The notes under the pieces were generated by a model. It saw only the letters and a program-made list of their open reading frames with translations, ran no database searches and was not told the DNA's origin. This document shows positions 1-12,869 of a stretch of DNA of 64,000 nucleotides, in pieces; the first letter of the stretch is position 1; every line of letters starts with the position of its first letter. The stretch comes from Dolomedes plantarius (taxonomy: Eukaryota; Arthropoda; Arachnida; Araneae; Dolomedidae), in contig OU015493.1 in the NCBI GenBank assembly GCA_907164885.2, positions 120,452,193 to 120,516,192 of the forward strand. Reading direction: 5' to 3'. The position numbers and the translations under genes were made by a program.

Positions 1-3000
1 CATAATGGAAAATGAGTTTCCTAAATGCGATGGAGGCAGATTAAACCAGTTTGATTGTTACGTACACCCTGAATACAAATTTAAAGATAAGAGATGAATA
101 AAATGGAATAAAACCTATTTCAGCCCTGAATACTCTTAGATAGTTATCCGAAATATAAGTTTAACTTTCTGAATGCAAATTTTTTATGAAGATAAATGTC
201 TAACATGTCCTTCCCATTATTATTTTAACCTACAGAAATATCTGAGAACCATGATATTTCTTTATTTTTATTGTCTTCTATTTTATCCAAAAGGGGCTTT
301 CAAGTAAACGGAAAAATTATTTTGAGGGTATCACTGCCATGTAAATTTAAAGCATGCTTAACATGCAGATAGATTCATAGATTTTTAATGTACTTTTATA
401 TATATTTTGGACCTTTTAATAGCCCTAAGTTGCATTTAATGCTGTAGTTCATTTACCTTAAAAATCCTTTAATACTTGTATTATGTATAAATTAAATTAG
501 ATGAACTGTCTCAGAACACTATTGCAAATTAAAAGAAAATCAGTAAATTTAATTTTTCATCAAAAACTATTTACACAGTGCAGCTCGAAACCATGTAATA
601 AAATGCAAACCAGATGCAAGATAAAAGTAATATTGTCAAACGATGAAGTACCAACAGGTAAAATAAATGAAAGACTGAAATACTTAACAAGATGAATAAA
701 CTCTTACAAGGTCAAAAAGAAGACCAAATTTAGCACGAGAATAACCTTAATATAAAATTTAAATAAACATTGAATCCGTCTGGCATCAGTAACTCAACAG
801 GAAGGATACGTAAAGAATACTTAAAGGGGACGTTCATTTTTGTTATGACTTAATTTTAAAGTTACTTCAGTGATGCTTTGTGGCCCATAGTCTGCTTTTC
901 CAAAGTCTCACAGACTATTCGTAGTGTTCGGTTCCTTCGGTTCCTATAACCGTGGTCCATCTTGCGATGTAGATTAGAATTTAATTGAATTTTTCATTTG
1001 CATACGTTTGTTCTGCGCAACTGCGAACAGTTTGACTTAAGCGGTGAAAGCATGTTCTGTGTACGCTTTTTGCCAGAAGGTTATGATCACGCATTTTAGC
1101 CGTTAGGCACACTCTTAGTGATAGTAGTATATAGCTACTTATCTAATGGCTAACTTTTGTTTTGTTACTCTAAGTAATGCATATTGCTTGTGATGTAAAA
1201 CTTTATCATTAATTAAACTCGAACGACTATGTTTCTGTGTTTCTTTATGTCTACGTAATTTGATAGAGTCCACTGAAGTAAGATCGTTAGATCACATCCA
1301 ACATGTAGTGTTGAATGGAATTGTTAGCGTTCATTATGAAAAACGTTGTTTTTCCATTTAATCCGGTTGTGTTTCCATCATCTGTGTGAATTCGAGGTTC
1401 ATCTTAATGTTATTTGAATGTAAATACAGCAAAAGACAGAGAACGAAAGATACGTCTTCACCATTAAGCTCACAAACATTTAATGCCTTTTAACTTTTGT
1501 TGAGGGATTACTGATTAAAGTACTACTCTTCACTGTAGGAAAGATTGAGACGAACAATAAAAAGTAAGAGAGATTATTCTTATTTGAATTACACTGATTA
1601 CCTGCCAAATTTTATGACAAAGAACATTTAGAAAGACATTACATCCTTCAGACTCACAGATTCCAGAAAAGAGAAAGCATTTCATTTTAGTGGCTACCAT
1701 GGGAACAGCAAAAATCAAGAGGATTCAAAAACATATCTCTCCTTGTGGATGGTGAATCTCTTTCAAATGTATGGATGCCAACAGTAATTTTAGAAAAGTA
1801 TATTCGTTAATTAGCTGTTGACTTTTCACGGGAGAAAACAAATGTTGGTTTTGTCGTAAACAAATGGTCTCTTCAAAAAGTTTGAAAGCTGTCGAACTGA
1901 CGATTCTGCCACCGAACTTAAAGGAATTTCTCAATTCTATTTATCAAGGAGTTATTCAGGATTTAAAACATGGTTATGAAATATCGGTAATGAAAAATTA
2001 CTCGTAAATTCCTGACGGAAAAAAATATGTGCCCGATTTAGACACAATGATTATATACACAAAAATTGAAATTATACCGAAATCAAAAAAATTGTTTAAT
2101 TAGGGGAAAATCAGACGAATATTTGACATCATGATACGTAAGTGCATATGTAATATCAAAACTTAAAGCTTCTTTAAATAAATCTCAGTACAAGTGATAC
2201 AAATACTTTATCATTCCCATAATTCATTACTTCTACATATTATGTTGCAACTAATGGTGTAAGTTTAAAATTTACACTATCGTTATCCTGTAAAAGACAG
2301 ATTTTACTTTTCTTACATTCAGCCTCAAAAACATCGGAAACAGATCGTTCCAACCTTTCCAATTTTTCAAAGGGATTTGAGACGCTCAGTTTAAAACATT
2401 TTGAATATCAAATTATAATTATATATATAACTATCATCTATTCTTAAAAGGAAAGTCCGTATTGTGCCTCATTAACCATTAGATTAGCATATACCCTGAG
2501 ATTGAATGGACTCAGAAATTATGAAGAAAAAAAATCATACGGAAGAACAGGATAAATTTATGGACAGTTTTACACATCATTAAGCAGCAAATACTCCCAA
2601 GTGTAGTTTCAGAATAACATTAAAATTTCCTGAGAGCACTCGATGGCATTCTAAACATTCAGGGAACTAAATTGAAAGAGGATGATTTATAACGGCGTTA
2701 ATTAACCATTAGGAGAGTGTCCTTGTTTGCCAAGAAAAAGATAACTGTCGACATTCTCTACTCTTTGCGATTAACGAAGTGGGCTTAATTTAAGGAAGGG
2801 AAAATTATGTTTCCGGTGAATCGGAGGCAAAGAGAGATAAATACCACGGTTTAATGAAGATGTAAATTAAAGTTGTAAGTATCTATCTTAGTAAGTATGG
2901 AAAATTTATATAAACGTCTTTCGTCTGCCCTTAACAATAGAGCAGACACATTTGGAGATATGTAATAAGTTAAGGATATTATATTTTTAACGTATAATAG

Positions 3001-4049
3001 GTAGAAATAACTATTCCAGAATTCTATACGTATTCTTATAAAAATTATAGGATTAACACATCTTCCCTTTATACGTTTCTTATCTTTCAAAACATGACAG
3101 CTTTTCAAGAGCAAAGTTCTTAAATGGATTCTTTTTAAAAACCGGTAAAATTTAATTAAATCTCTTTGAACCTTTCCATTTTCTAGCATATCTATTTGTC
3201 TGCTAGGGTTGACAACCTCTGTTCTAATTGACCTTAATACGCTAAATTCGTATCGTAGTATTTTGATCCACATATGTAGAATCCTCATAAGTGATTTTCG
3301 TGTGAGCTTCTTTATTTGTTACTTTATTTGTTATTAAAACGTATGGCATTTTTTATCTATGGTAATATAAAAAATTCACCAAATAAATTACTACATATTC
3401 TTTCCAAACGTGGAAGGGGCAAAATGGAAAATCCTTTATTATCCTTAGACAGCTCAACCTGAACTCGTTATACTGGTAACCCATGTAGCAAGGTATTGCT
3501 ACTATAGTCTTAACTACTATAAGTATAAACAATGTGGCAAATAACATTTTAACAGAGGCTTTCAGAAAGAGGCTCAACAGTTCAAACATAGATGTTATGC
3601 ACTGCCTTACATTTAAGTAGAAGTAATACCATAAAATTTTACAGCGGTCTGTTTTTTGTAACCCGCGGATTATGCGTTAAAAACTTTTGACTTTTATGAT
3701 GCATATTATCCGCAGCTTTTTTCTTGCCACTGAGTAGCAAAATTAGCATAGTTCTGAAAAAGAGTATCTGAATTATTTTTCTTTAATATGAGAGGGCGTC
3801 ATTAAGAAATGTCGCAATAAGTGTTAGAAAATTGGTGCTTCATCACAGAAGATTTAAACGTGTTTATCATGCGACATACCCTTTATGTGGTCTGTCGGTT
3901 CTCAACCCGTTGCCTGTGCATCAAGCAGCATTTAAAGTTTTAATCAATAATATATAAGAAGATCGGTGTAAAATCAAGAACATACCGATGTTTTAGTAGG
4001 TCTACCGTTTCGTTCTACCCCGTTTCACGTGCACCTGAATACCGCTGGG

Positions 4050-4050
<1 letters not shown>
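1..4050. other. AT-rich stretch, no gene recognised
   Basis: I see no coding region, RNA gene or transposon end here. Open frames on the minus strand at 2851-3288 and 3353-3589 are translations of AT-rich sequence without recognisable motifs or supporting signals. The stretch could be intergenic or intronic; the sequence does not decide. Confidence 0.6.
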
Positions 4051-4082
<32 letters not shown>

Positions 4083-4094
4083 GGGGGGGGGGGG
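4051..4094. repeat. Homopolymer junction T31-G13
   Basis: A run of about 31 T is followed directly by about 13 G. No element body is attached that I can recognise. It may be the tail or slippage product of an old insertion, or partly an assembly artefact. Confidence 0.8.
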
Positions 4095-6930
4095 ACTTTG
4101 CTGTTGACGCTATAGTTTTAAATTATAATAACGATGATTATATTTAGTATCTGGTTGCAAGCTTTGTTCTAAATAAAAGTAAAGCCTTTTAACTGTTTTA
4201 TCAAATCGCGTTAATCTTAAGTAGAAAAAAGTAGACTGAAAAGCAGCTGGAGTGCAAGAACACGATCCTTAGCGTATAATACACCACCGCTTTTTATGGG
4301 AGAATTTTTTTAATAAACAAAAAATACGGCTGCTGATAATACGCCTCTGCCGATTATAAGCAGGATATTATATGTTTGTAAAAAACAGTTAAATATAATT
4401 CAGTGCTGAGTTTCGTAAACGTTATTTATTTTTTCATAGTATTACGCAGGAAATCTAAAAAATAAAATTCTCTGATAGTTACTGAAAAAACATTATAAAT
4501 TTAGACCAGACTATTAATGTTCACAAAATTATATTGGGCCAATTATAAACAAGACAATTGAACAGTTGTACAAAAATGAGCAGAACGTAATTAAATCAAT
4601 TACGCAATACAAAATTAAAGATAAAATATTTACTTTATAAGCATATGGGGTTACATCTTCCATCCTCCTATCAGGATATAGGAATCAGCAATCTTATTTA
4701 TTCCACATCTGATCCCCTAATTAACGCAAGATATATCTCTAAAGGCTAGTGCCCTCAATTTAATGGTTTCTAAAACTTAATACCCTCTGCATACCATCTG
4801 AGGTTCTTCATTAAAGATCCCGAGTGGTCAATGTATTTTACATCAGAATTTCGGTAGAGGCTGTCTATTTTTTTAGATCCAAGAGTCATGCTATTCCCAC
4901 GTTTGAATAATGTACGTATGAAAATAATTTTCTTAACATATCTACAACTGGTTTAAGTAACGTGAAATATAGTGAAAGTAATTATTTGCTTAGTATTTAT
5001 TTAAACCTACATTTTACACAAGAATTTCTTTATCCCTCTGAAACTCATTTCAAGAGGTTTTCTAATCAAGAATTTTAATCAAACTTCGATTTTTATGTCA
5101 GAGTATATAGGAAAGTAAACAAGGTGGCCAATAGGAAAAGGTAAAAGATTATTGACTCCCTGAAATATTCACTGGCAGGTGTAAAATATGATGAAGCAAT
5201 TTTCTCGGTACTTAGGTTTTCCCAAATTATTTCTAAATGATGCAATATTCCTTATCGAAAATGTTATTTACCTCGTTATGGAAAAAGTGTTTACTGGAAA
5301 GCGCATAAAAGGTTTCTTATGGTGATTTCCAGAAAGGATGAAAAAGGTTTCAATATTACATATTTTCATTATTATTTTCTACGGTGGAAACTGATTTTCA
5401 AAACTCCGTTTAACCCACTTTTTACCATATTTAGCAGGACTAAAAGAATTATATAGGACAAACAGTAAATCTCAGTTTAAATTGGTTATGTAATTTTCAG
5501 CTTAAAAAACGAATTTCAAGGATAATATAGAGATTTTGTTGATGAAATAGAGCTGTATTCGTAGTCATGTGTTACTAGATTTTAATAAGCCTGAAAGCTT
5601 GTAATAAATATCATAGAGAGAGTAAACATTTTCCGTTATTATATACAAGTTAATTTGAAATTCAATACCAATGAATATCAGATTTGGGCTCTAATAATTT
5701 TCTGAAACAAGGCTCTTAAGGGGTTTTTGTTAAGGATCATTTCATTGAAACTGCATCTCATCAACCGAAAAAAGTAAATAAGACCATCCAAATTTTATAG
5801 ATTACGGACTTATATAGATTACAGATATAATAATTTGCGGACGGTAGGCTCCTTTTGCGATATAATAGGTTTCTCAAACCTCAAGCTTTCGCTTTAAAGA
5901 AGAAAATAATTTGAAGGGAAACTAATATTCTCTAAGCAAAACGTGGTGAATTTATACGTAGGTGAATATATACATTTTTACTTCTAATTGTTTTAAAGCG
6001 ATTAATTAAATCTTGATGCCTTCTTACTCAGGCGTTGCTTTTTTTAAAGACATCGACAAAAAGGATAGAGCATGGTGTGCAATAAGAAAAACCTCAATGA
6101 TTTTAGAATTGGATGCAGGAGTAATGTAATGATAAATTTAGCGCCATAAAAAGATTTTTATAGACTTCTATGTAATAAATCATGAGAATATGCCAGTTGT
6201 CAAAATTTGATACTCCTTTTTACATTAAAGAAGATGAGATAATTTTATTTTATGTCTTTTTAAAAAAGAGAAAAATGAAATGATTTTTTACTGACGCGCG
6301 TGAAAGTTTCAATATAAAAAGTCTTTATCAAAAACCTTTGTGTTATGAACGAAATCCTACTTCCTATTTTAATAATATGGAAGAACTGGAAAAAATTCAA
6401 GCAATCAATCAAAAGCCAAATGACATCCAAAAGTTAAGTGGAATTTAATGCTATGGTTTCTATGTTTTGATTTCTTCGTTTTGAATATCATAGAATAATA
6501 TAACAGAAAAGGAGATGAACTTTTAAGAGGCAAAATGATAAGTTGGGACTCACGATTATGAAAATCACTTCGAAACTTGGTATCATTAAAGTGTACAGTT
6601 TGTTTAATTTTGATCCATTTCCATTCTTATTTTAGTTTACCCCCTTAAGAGAATGATATTTATAAGCAATGGCCTATTCAGGCAGATATTCCTATATTCA
6701 AAGGAATGATTTAACTATATAAATGCTTTCAACGTAAAAGACTGCCGTTTATAAATTTTATATTTATAAATCTATAGGTTTATTTTTTATATAGTCATAC
6801 CAAATGCGATTAAAAATTTTATTAATGAAAAATTTTCCTACTTTATGACATTAACTATCTCATTGAGAAATAACAAAATGAACCTTTTTGAATCGAAATA
6901 TTGTTAACACCAAATTAAGGTATTATAGCG
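4095..6930. other. AT-rich stretch, no gene recognised
   Basis: Low-GC sequence with short open frames only. I see no transposon ends, tRNA-like sequence or long repeat. Confidence 0.6.
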
Positions 6931-7251
6931 TAGTGCAATCTTGGTGTCGAGTGATCTTTTCTGTTCTTTCACTCAAATGAACATGCAGATATCACACGAT
7001 AGACGTTTATTTTACTTGACACACCACATACACATACACGAAAATATAAATTACAGTATTTACACACAGATGAAGCTCTATGGTACTCTGGCCTACTCGC
7101 TAAGAGTATTTCTGTCTCACTGAGAATCTTCAGAGAAAGCCGTTTGCAACGTCTCTAGCCTAACTCGCTCCTTGTGCTACCTCTGGCTCTTCCAAGTCTC
7201 AATTGAGTATCCCCACTGCATTGGCCTTCAACAACCGTCGGGACCGTTTGT

Positions 7252-7470
7252 CATGTGACCGTACAAACATGCAGCGATTCGCTGTGCCTGGATCTCCGGG
7301 CTTGACAAACTTATATAACGACGAGGGATTATCTCCAAATTCACGGGGATCGTATAGTATCTGCCAAAATCAACTCCTTTGTTTTTAAAATGAAAGCGAA
7401 CAACGTAATTAATCTACGTACAAGGAAATTTAAAAAGAATTTAGAATTTAAAAAGGATTTTGGGGTTATA
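7252..7470. repeat. Direct repeat, copy 1
   Basis: This matches 7729-7946 along its whole length with only scattered differences, and both copies end in a (TA)-rich tract. The spacing is about 477 bp start to start. Confidence 0.85.
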
Positions 7471-7728
7471 TTTATATATATATGTGTGTGTGTGTGTAAG
7501 TAAGTAATATGCCGGCCCCACGGTTGATGATAAAGACCGGAGCCGGCATACCACAGCAGGGAAAATGTAGTAGCCGAGTGGACACCAACAAATTGTTCTT
7601 CTTCTGAAAATACAAATCTATTCACATTCTGCTCGAAGGGTTACAGCGTGTTTAATAGGCAACAGAGTCACGCCAAACACCGCTCTTGGAGGCATGCTTC
7701 AGCTTTTATAAACTCATAGACGGTTCGC

Positions 7729-7942
7729 CATGTGACCGTGCAAACGTGCAGCGATTCGCTGTGCCTGGATCTCCGGGCTTGACAAACTTATATAACGACG
7801 AGGGATCATCTCCAAATTTTCGGGGATCGTATAGTATCTGCCAAAATCAACTCCTTTGTTCTTAAAATGAAAGCAAACAAGGTAATTAATCTACGTACAA
7901 GGAAATTTAAAAAGAATTTAGAATTTAAAAAGGATTTTGGAG

Positions 7943-7946
<4 letters not shown>
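7729..7946. repeat. Direct repeat, copy 2
   Basis: Partner of 7252-7470. It runs into a (TA)n tract (about 7942-7972) where copy 1 runs into (TA)n followed by (TG)n, so the microsatellite may be part of the repeated unit. Confidence 0.85.
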
Positions 7947-7976
<30 letters not shown>

Positions 7977-8507
7977 GTAATGCTAGGAACGCAAACTATA
8001 ATTAACTAGATTTAATTGGGTTAAAATTAGGCAAACTTGCGTTAAACGATAATTTACTATTAGAAATTCTAGCGTTTTTCCAATTCAGGAAGTAGGTTGC
8101 TTTTGCAGCGGAGAGTTCGCGAGACCGAGGTCATCAATAATAAATTGCCTGCCGCGCGCGCTCGGGTGTTCCGCGCAAATTGGGAAGCACGAGGGTGTGA
8201 ATCACCCGATGACTCAACCATCACGCGCTCAACTCCCAGGCAATGTTCACGCGCTTTGGGAGTGTGAAAATATGCTACGACATTCTGTTAGTGAGATAGA
8301 ACAATGGGATAAGCTCGAACCATAAAGATGTGCTTTCGCGGATGAGGGGTTGGGGGGTTGGGGGGGATTGATATTAATATGGAACAATAAACAGTGTTGA
8401 TTAGAACTTAATTGTCTGTTCATTCATGCCATGATTACCAACGACTGCAAATTAAGGGTATAAAGAAGAGGATACGAGTAGAAGTCTTACACACACACAC
8501 ACATATA

Positions 8508-9918
8508 CACTCATGGACAAAAAAATTAGCGCACCAAGAAGGAGTCGTCAAAATGAAACGAAATTTTACATACGTAATGACTACTTTGATATAAGTAAAT
8601 GATAAGAAAATCAAAGAAAAAGGATAATTTATTTCAGAGAAAAAGGCAAAAGAACGGAGGAGTTAATACTCCTTTGGACCCCCTCTAGCGCGAATGCACG
8701 ATGCGATACGATCGGGCATTGAGTCATACAAGGTCTGTATGATGTCTTGAGACATTTCGTTCCATATTTGCTGTAACCTTGCCTCTAGTTCATTCAAACA
8801 CGTGGGATGCCCAACTCGTAGTCCCAAATGATCCCAGATATGCTCGATTGGAGACAAATCTGGGGATCGGGAAGGCCAAGGAAGGGTAGTAACAGTGCGG
8901 AGACAGTCTTGTGACACCCTCGCCGTATGAGTCCGAGCATTGTCTTGTTGAAAAATGGCTCCTGGGAACCGTTGCATGAGTGGCAACACATGTGGTTGCA
9001 GAATTTCATGAACATACCGCTGGGCTGTCATGGTGCCACGGAACAATACTAGGGGTGACCGTGTATTGTAGGCAATGGCACCCCATACCATCACACCAGC
9101 TGTGGGAGCGATGTGTCGCTGTACAGCAAAGGCAGGATTGAAGCGTTCACCACGGGCTCTCCACACACGAACACGATTGTCATCACTGCCGAGATTGAAT
9201 CTGGATTCGTCGCTATAGACGACCTGTTTCCATTCCGCTGCAGTCCAGTTTCCTCGTGCGCGGCAAAACTCCAAACGGAGGCGTCGATGGGTGGGCGTCA
9301 AAGGCAGCACACATAATGGGCGCCGCGATACCAACTGTCCTTCAGCCAGGCGCCTTCGTATGGTTCTAGAAGACACAGAGGCCCCTAGTGAAGGTGCTAC
9401 CTGTGCCTGGATGGCGGCCGATGAAGCAGTTGGCTGTACGCGTGCATTTCTTACGATGTGGCGGTCTTCTCGACGACTGGTCTGTCGAGGGCGTCTTGAG
9501 CCTGGTCTTCGTGTACATGACATCTCTCGGGTCCACTGGTCCCAACACCTCCTCACAACACAAACAGAGCGGCCTAATTGACGAGCTACTCGCCTAGCTG
9601 ACCACCCAGCTTCCATCATCCCGACGATTCTCCCCCTCTCAAAACTGCGACAACTGCTTATATTGTCTTCGAACACGGCGTAATGGCATGTCTATCTCAG
9701 CTCTTCCTTTGTAAATGATTCAGCACACTCAAACAAGCTTTGGTTACCTGTTTTATACTCCACAGAGTACGATGTTCAACGCCCTCTACCGGCTATACGC
9801 AATGCGCAATCACGCTGCATTTCTAATCATTTGCATATCTCCCCGACATGTACCTTCATTGCAAGTTTCGTTACGATCCCGCAATTATTTCTTGGTGCGC
9901 TAATTTTTTTGTCCATGA

Positions 9919-9921
<3 letters not shown>
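8508..9921 (-). mobile_element. Tc1-A element, copy 1
   Basis: A 1414 bp Tc1-type transposon bounded by TA on both sides. Its terminal inverted repeats start CACTCATGGACAAAAAAATT and match each other over about 33 bp. It carries one transposase gene on the minus strand and has a near-identical second copy at 54432-55842. A (TA)n array abuts the right end, and a short (CA)n/TATA tract lies on the left. Confidence 0.93.
8663..9689 (-). pseudogene. Tc1-A transposase, frameshifted near the N-terminus
   Basis: The product would be a DDE transposase that cuts and pastes its own element at TA sites in the nucleus. I place the start at the ATG at 9689-9687, because copy 2 starts there. About 16 codons in, one extra base in a T-run relative to copy 2 brings the frame to a TGA; from there an open frame of about 330 residues continues to 8663. 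Visible parts are N-terminal helix-turn-helix segments (GRIVGMMEAGWSARRVARQL, then an SRTIRRRL motif), first acidic motif SDESRF, a GVMVWGAI strand, second motif QQDNAR, and third motif SPDLSPIEHIWD. I count 32 residues between the second Asp and the Glu, against 34 in classic Tc1. All three catalytic acids are present, so the frameshift is the only obvious lesion. Confidence 0.9.

Positions 9922-9955
<34 letters not shown>
9922..9955. repeat. (TA)n microsatellite
   Basis: A pure TA array of about 17 units, directly continuous with the TA target duplication of the preceding element. Confidence 0.95.
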
Positions 9956-9958
<3 letters not shown>

Positions 9959-10123
9959 TAACACAAGTTGTCCGATTGTAATGAAATTTCGTACGCAAAG
10001 ATGTTTCGACCGAACAGGCAAATGACTAAAATTTGGTGTCCAACGAAGGAATAGAGGTAGCTTTGGAAGATAAATCATGGACTTACAGCTTAAAATCAAT
10101 TATGCATAATTACGAAAGCTCAT

Positions 10124-10201
10124 GACAAACGCGAGACTTGAACCCGTAGTCTTCGGTTCCGAAGAACAGCGCCCAAGCCTTTCATTCGGCTATCGCGAGA
10201 A
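10124..10201 (-). mobile_element. tRNA-like SINE head
   Basis: On the minus strand the sequence has an A-box-like GATAGCCGAATGAAAGG and, about 35 bp on, a B-box-like GGTTCAAGTCTC, with an anticodon-arm-like palindrome (TTCTTCGG/CCGAAGA) between them. The acceptor ends do not pair as in a working tRNA, so I read it as a tRNA-derived SINE remnant. It resembles the heads at 38041 and 38281. Confidence 0.6.
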
Positions 10202-10980
10202 TCCATAATAGAAAGAGAACAGGATGATGTGCTAGTAAAATAGTTTCAGAGGGATAAAGTTTGATATTTTTATGCAAATGAAAGAGTAAAAGATGCAATT
10301 TCATTCTTTCTCATACGAATATTTTTTAAATCTTCTTTTTCCGTTTCCGTTCGCTTCAAAGAAAAGTTTCTTACTAGGTAATAAAAAAAAATCAAGCTAC
10401 GCTCGGAAATATTCTGATTTTTTTTTCATGTGGAAAAGAAAAGGTTTTATCTTTTCGTGAAACATTTCGAATAGTAGTACTAATGTTGAATTGAAGCAGC
10501 TAATGTTTCAGAACTAAAAGATCTTGTAGTGAGACTTTCTTAGAAATGTTTAGGATTTTTTTAAGGTGCAGTACTCTAAGAAATAACCTTCTTAGGTTCT
10601 ACAGCAGATGTCGAATCCAACGTTATACAGCATTTCAAGTGGATGTAATTTAAACTGCATTTCTATTTCTTTAGTTGTAGAATGATCTTTACATGCTTCA
10701 AGAAAATTGGGCTATGCGTTTTCTGTTGATGTGATATTGTCATGATAGTTCAAAATTCCATCGATGAAGAAAAAAACCAGATCGCATCTGATAGAGGTAT
10801 TTTATGAATTCTCCAACGAAATATAATTCATCTAAGATCGATTTGTATTTCGGAAATCACATTGAATAACTTTTTTCTTTTGCTCAACCTGCAAAGTAGA
10901 CGATTTTCACAAATAGTTGTCTGTATAACACATCTAGCAGTGTCATCAATTCGAAAATGATTTAAGATAATAATATATAT
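10202..10980. other. No gene recognised
   Basis: AT-rich sequence without coding motifs or recognisable element ends. Confidence 0.55.
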
Positions 10981-11016
10981 ATACCATCATTTTTTCAATT
11001 TTACTTAAACATAAAC

Positions 11017-11018
<2 letters not shown>

Positions 11019-11086
<68 letters not shown>
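11019..11086. repeat. (TA)n microsatellite
   Basis: A TA array of about 34 units, ending exactly at the left end of the element at 11087. Confidence 0.95.
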
Positions 11087-11088
<2 letters not shown>

Positions 11089-12869
11089 GGGTGGCCATAA
11101 TTAAACTGACAGTGCTCACAGTGTTCTGTAGCGCGATCTATTTGCGAGAATGACGCCACATTTTGTAGGAAGATTAAACAAGACGGGGGACGAAGGATTC
11201 CGTGAAAAAATAAATTAGTTCCAAAAGTCACCGCTAGGGGAATATTTAGCGCTGTGAAATAGAAAATAGAGTGTTAACAAATGGAAATTAATACGGAATA
11301 AAATTACCTTTTATTATGCACATTTTCTTATTTAGTTCAAGTGCAATATGGCAACACTTTTAAAAAAGCGTAAAATCTACATAAACACCGATAAAGTCTC
11401 GTGATCTGCAATATCCCGTACGCTGAGCAGAAGAAGAAGTTCTTTATTCAAATTTCACGTTACATCCATTGGCACAGTGCCAGATGCTTGGGTTTTAAAA
11501 GGCAATGTGTTACGTTTCGAATCAATCGGATTGAGAGTTTATGTGCAATTCCTCCTTCTTTAGTCGAGCGTGCGTTACTGGTCAAATTCTTTTACCTCAA
11601 CCAGTGCAACGCGTCAGCCGCTCTTCGTGCTTTTAGAACGCACAAAAAAATGCGTAAAGGTAACGGTCCTGTGTCAGTTAATGGGCTAAAAGCAATGGTT
11701 GCGACGTTTGAGAAAACAGGTTCTCTGAAGGTTCAGTCAGGCAGAGGACGAAAACCTGTACCACAGGATAAAATCGAAGCAGTTGCCACGGCGATTGTCG
11801 ACAGAGGACCAGGCAATATTGCTGCCACCTCTAGCGCTCGTGGATTAGCTCGGAATATGGATATGCCTTACAGTACGGTATGGAAAATCTTACGAAAGAT
11901 TATCAACTTCTATCCGTACAAGATCAGCCGTGTACAGGAGTTACTGTTCCCCGACCATGATAAGCGATTGACTTTTGCTCTCACCTTTCTTGCCAGAATG
12001 GAGGTGGATGATGCTTGGCAGTGGAAAATCTTATGGGGAGACGAGGCCCACTTTTACCTGCATGGAACTGTGAATACCCAGAACTGCCAAATTTGGGATG
12101 ACAAATCCCCACATGCAGTCACAGAAATTCCCTTACATTCACCAAAGGTAACTGTTTGGTGTGGGTTCACAGCAGAATTTATCGTAAGTCCATTCTTCTA
12201 TGAGAACATTACCCCGACAGGACCGGAAACCTGTTCTGTTACCGGAGAGAAATATCGCCACATGTTGAACAGCTTTGTCATTCCGGCACTTCAGCAAAGA
12301 CAATGCCTGGGGGAAATCATTTTCATGCAAGATGGAGCCCCTCCACACGTTGCTGTACGGGTGCAACAGCTGCTACGACAGAAATTCACAACAGAAAGAG
12401 TCATTAGCCGCTACTTTCCAACTGCATGGCCACCTCGACTTGCGACTTCTGGCTATGGTGTTACCTTAAGTCCAAGGTCTATCAAGGAGTGGTCCAGGAC
12501 CTGGCTACGTTGAAGGATAACATATCACGGACTGTACGGGAGATTCCTGCAGACATGGTACTTTCTGCTGTTGTGCATACTGTGCACAGAATGCAATATG
12601 TGGTCCACAACAACGGCAGCCACATTGAACCTCATTTGAATGCAAAATAAAAGGTAATTTTCGTATTGATTTGCATTTGTTAACACTCTATTTTCTATTA
12701 CACAGTGCCAAATATTCCCCTAGCGGTGACTTTTGGAACTAATTTATTTTTCGCGGAATCCTTCGTCCCCCGTCTTGTTTAATCTTCCTACAAAATGTGG
12801 CGTCATTCTCGCAAATAGATCGTGCTACAGAACACTGTGAGCACTGTCAGTTTAATTATGGCCACCCGG
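11087..12869 (+). mobile_element. Long-TIR Tc1/mariner-type element with DUF4817 transposase
   Basis: A 1783 bp element flanked by TA, with inverted repeats starting CCGGGTGGCCATAATTAAAC. The left (11087 to about 11322) and right (about 12644-12869) arms pair over roughly 230 bp with few differences, far longer than normal Tc1 TIRs. (TA)n lies on the left and a short TATATATA on the right. The transposase lies on the plus strand between the arms. Confidence 0.92.
11401..12650 (+). pseudogene. DUF4817/DDE transposase, broken by a small deletion
   Basis: The predicted protein begins with a helix-turn-helix region of the type called DUF4817 in arthropod proteins (from about residue 50: SLVERALLVKFFYLNQCNAS, later LKAMVATFEKTGSL), followed by a winged-helix segment and a DDE_3-type catalytic domain (GDEAHFYL, then VTVWCGFT, then MQDGAPPH). 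The true start is unclear; the open frame begins at 11401 without a good ATG. At about 12428-12440 the expected proline-rich catalytic loop is missing: the frame reads WPPR and then goes out of frame, while a second frame picks up at CDFWLW and continues to 12650. Comparison with the family pattern suggests a deletion of about 16 bp. The third acidic residue survives only in the shifted frame, so this copy cannot make a whole enzyme. Confidence 0.85.

Larger units (their letters stand above)
6931..8300. repeat. Unclassified GC-richer repeat block
   Basis: The block is visibly richer in GC than its surroundings and contains two copies of a 219 bp direct repeat (7252-7470 and 7729-7946), a short inverted repeat around a GCCGGC core near 7510-7550, and (TA)n/(TG)n tracts at the end of each direct repeat. 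The part at 8090-8300 is CpG-rich. It resembles decayed transposable element sequence, possibly LTR-related, but I found no coding motif and cannot name a family. Confidence 0.4.

Noticed and set aside
2851..3288. 145-residue minus-strand open frame
   Set aside because: It is the longest frame outside mobile elements, but it is rich in Ile/Leu/Lys/Arg as expected from AT-rich DNA and has no motif, splice context or homologue I recognise.
3353..3589. 78-residue minus-strand frame with a hydrophobic N-terminal part and several Cys, as in a small secreted peptide
   Set aside because: No cleavage-site pattern, no Cys spacing of a known family and no supporting signals; likely chance.
9113..9597. 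Plus-strand open frames opposite the Tc1-A transposase (also 54999-55521)
   Set aside because: They are antisense shadows of the transposase coding strand.
8508..9921. Autonomous, active Tc1 element
   Set aside because: The extra base near the N-terminus breaks the frame relative to copy 2. Copy 2 in turn has a nonsense codon, so neither is autonomous.
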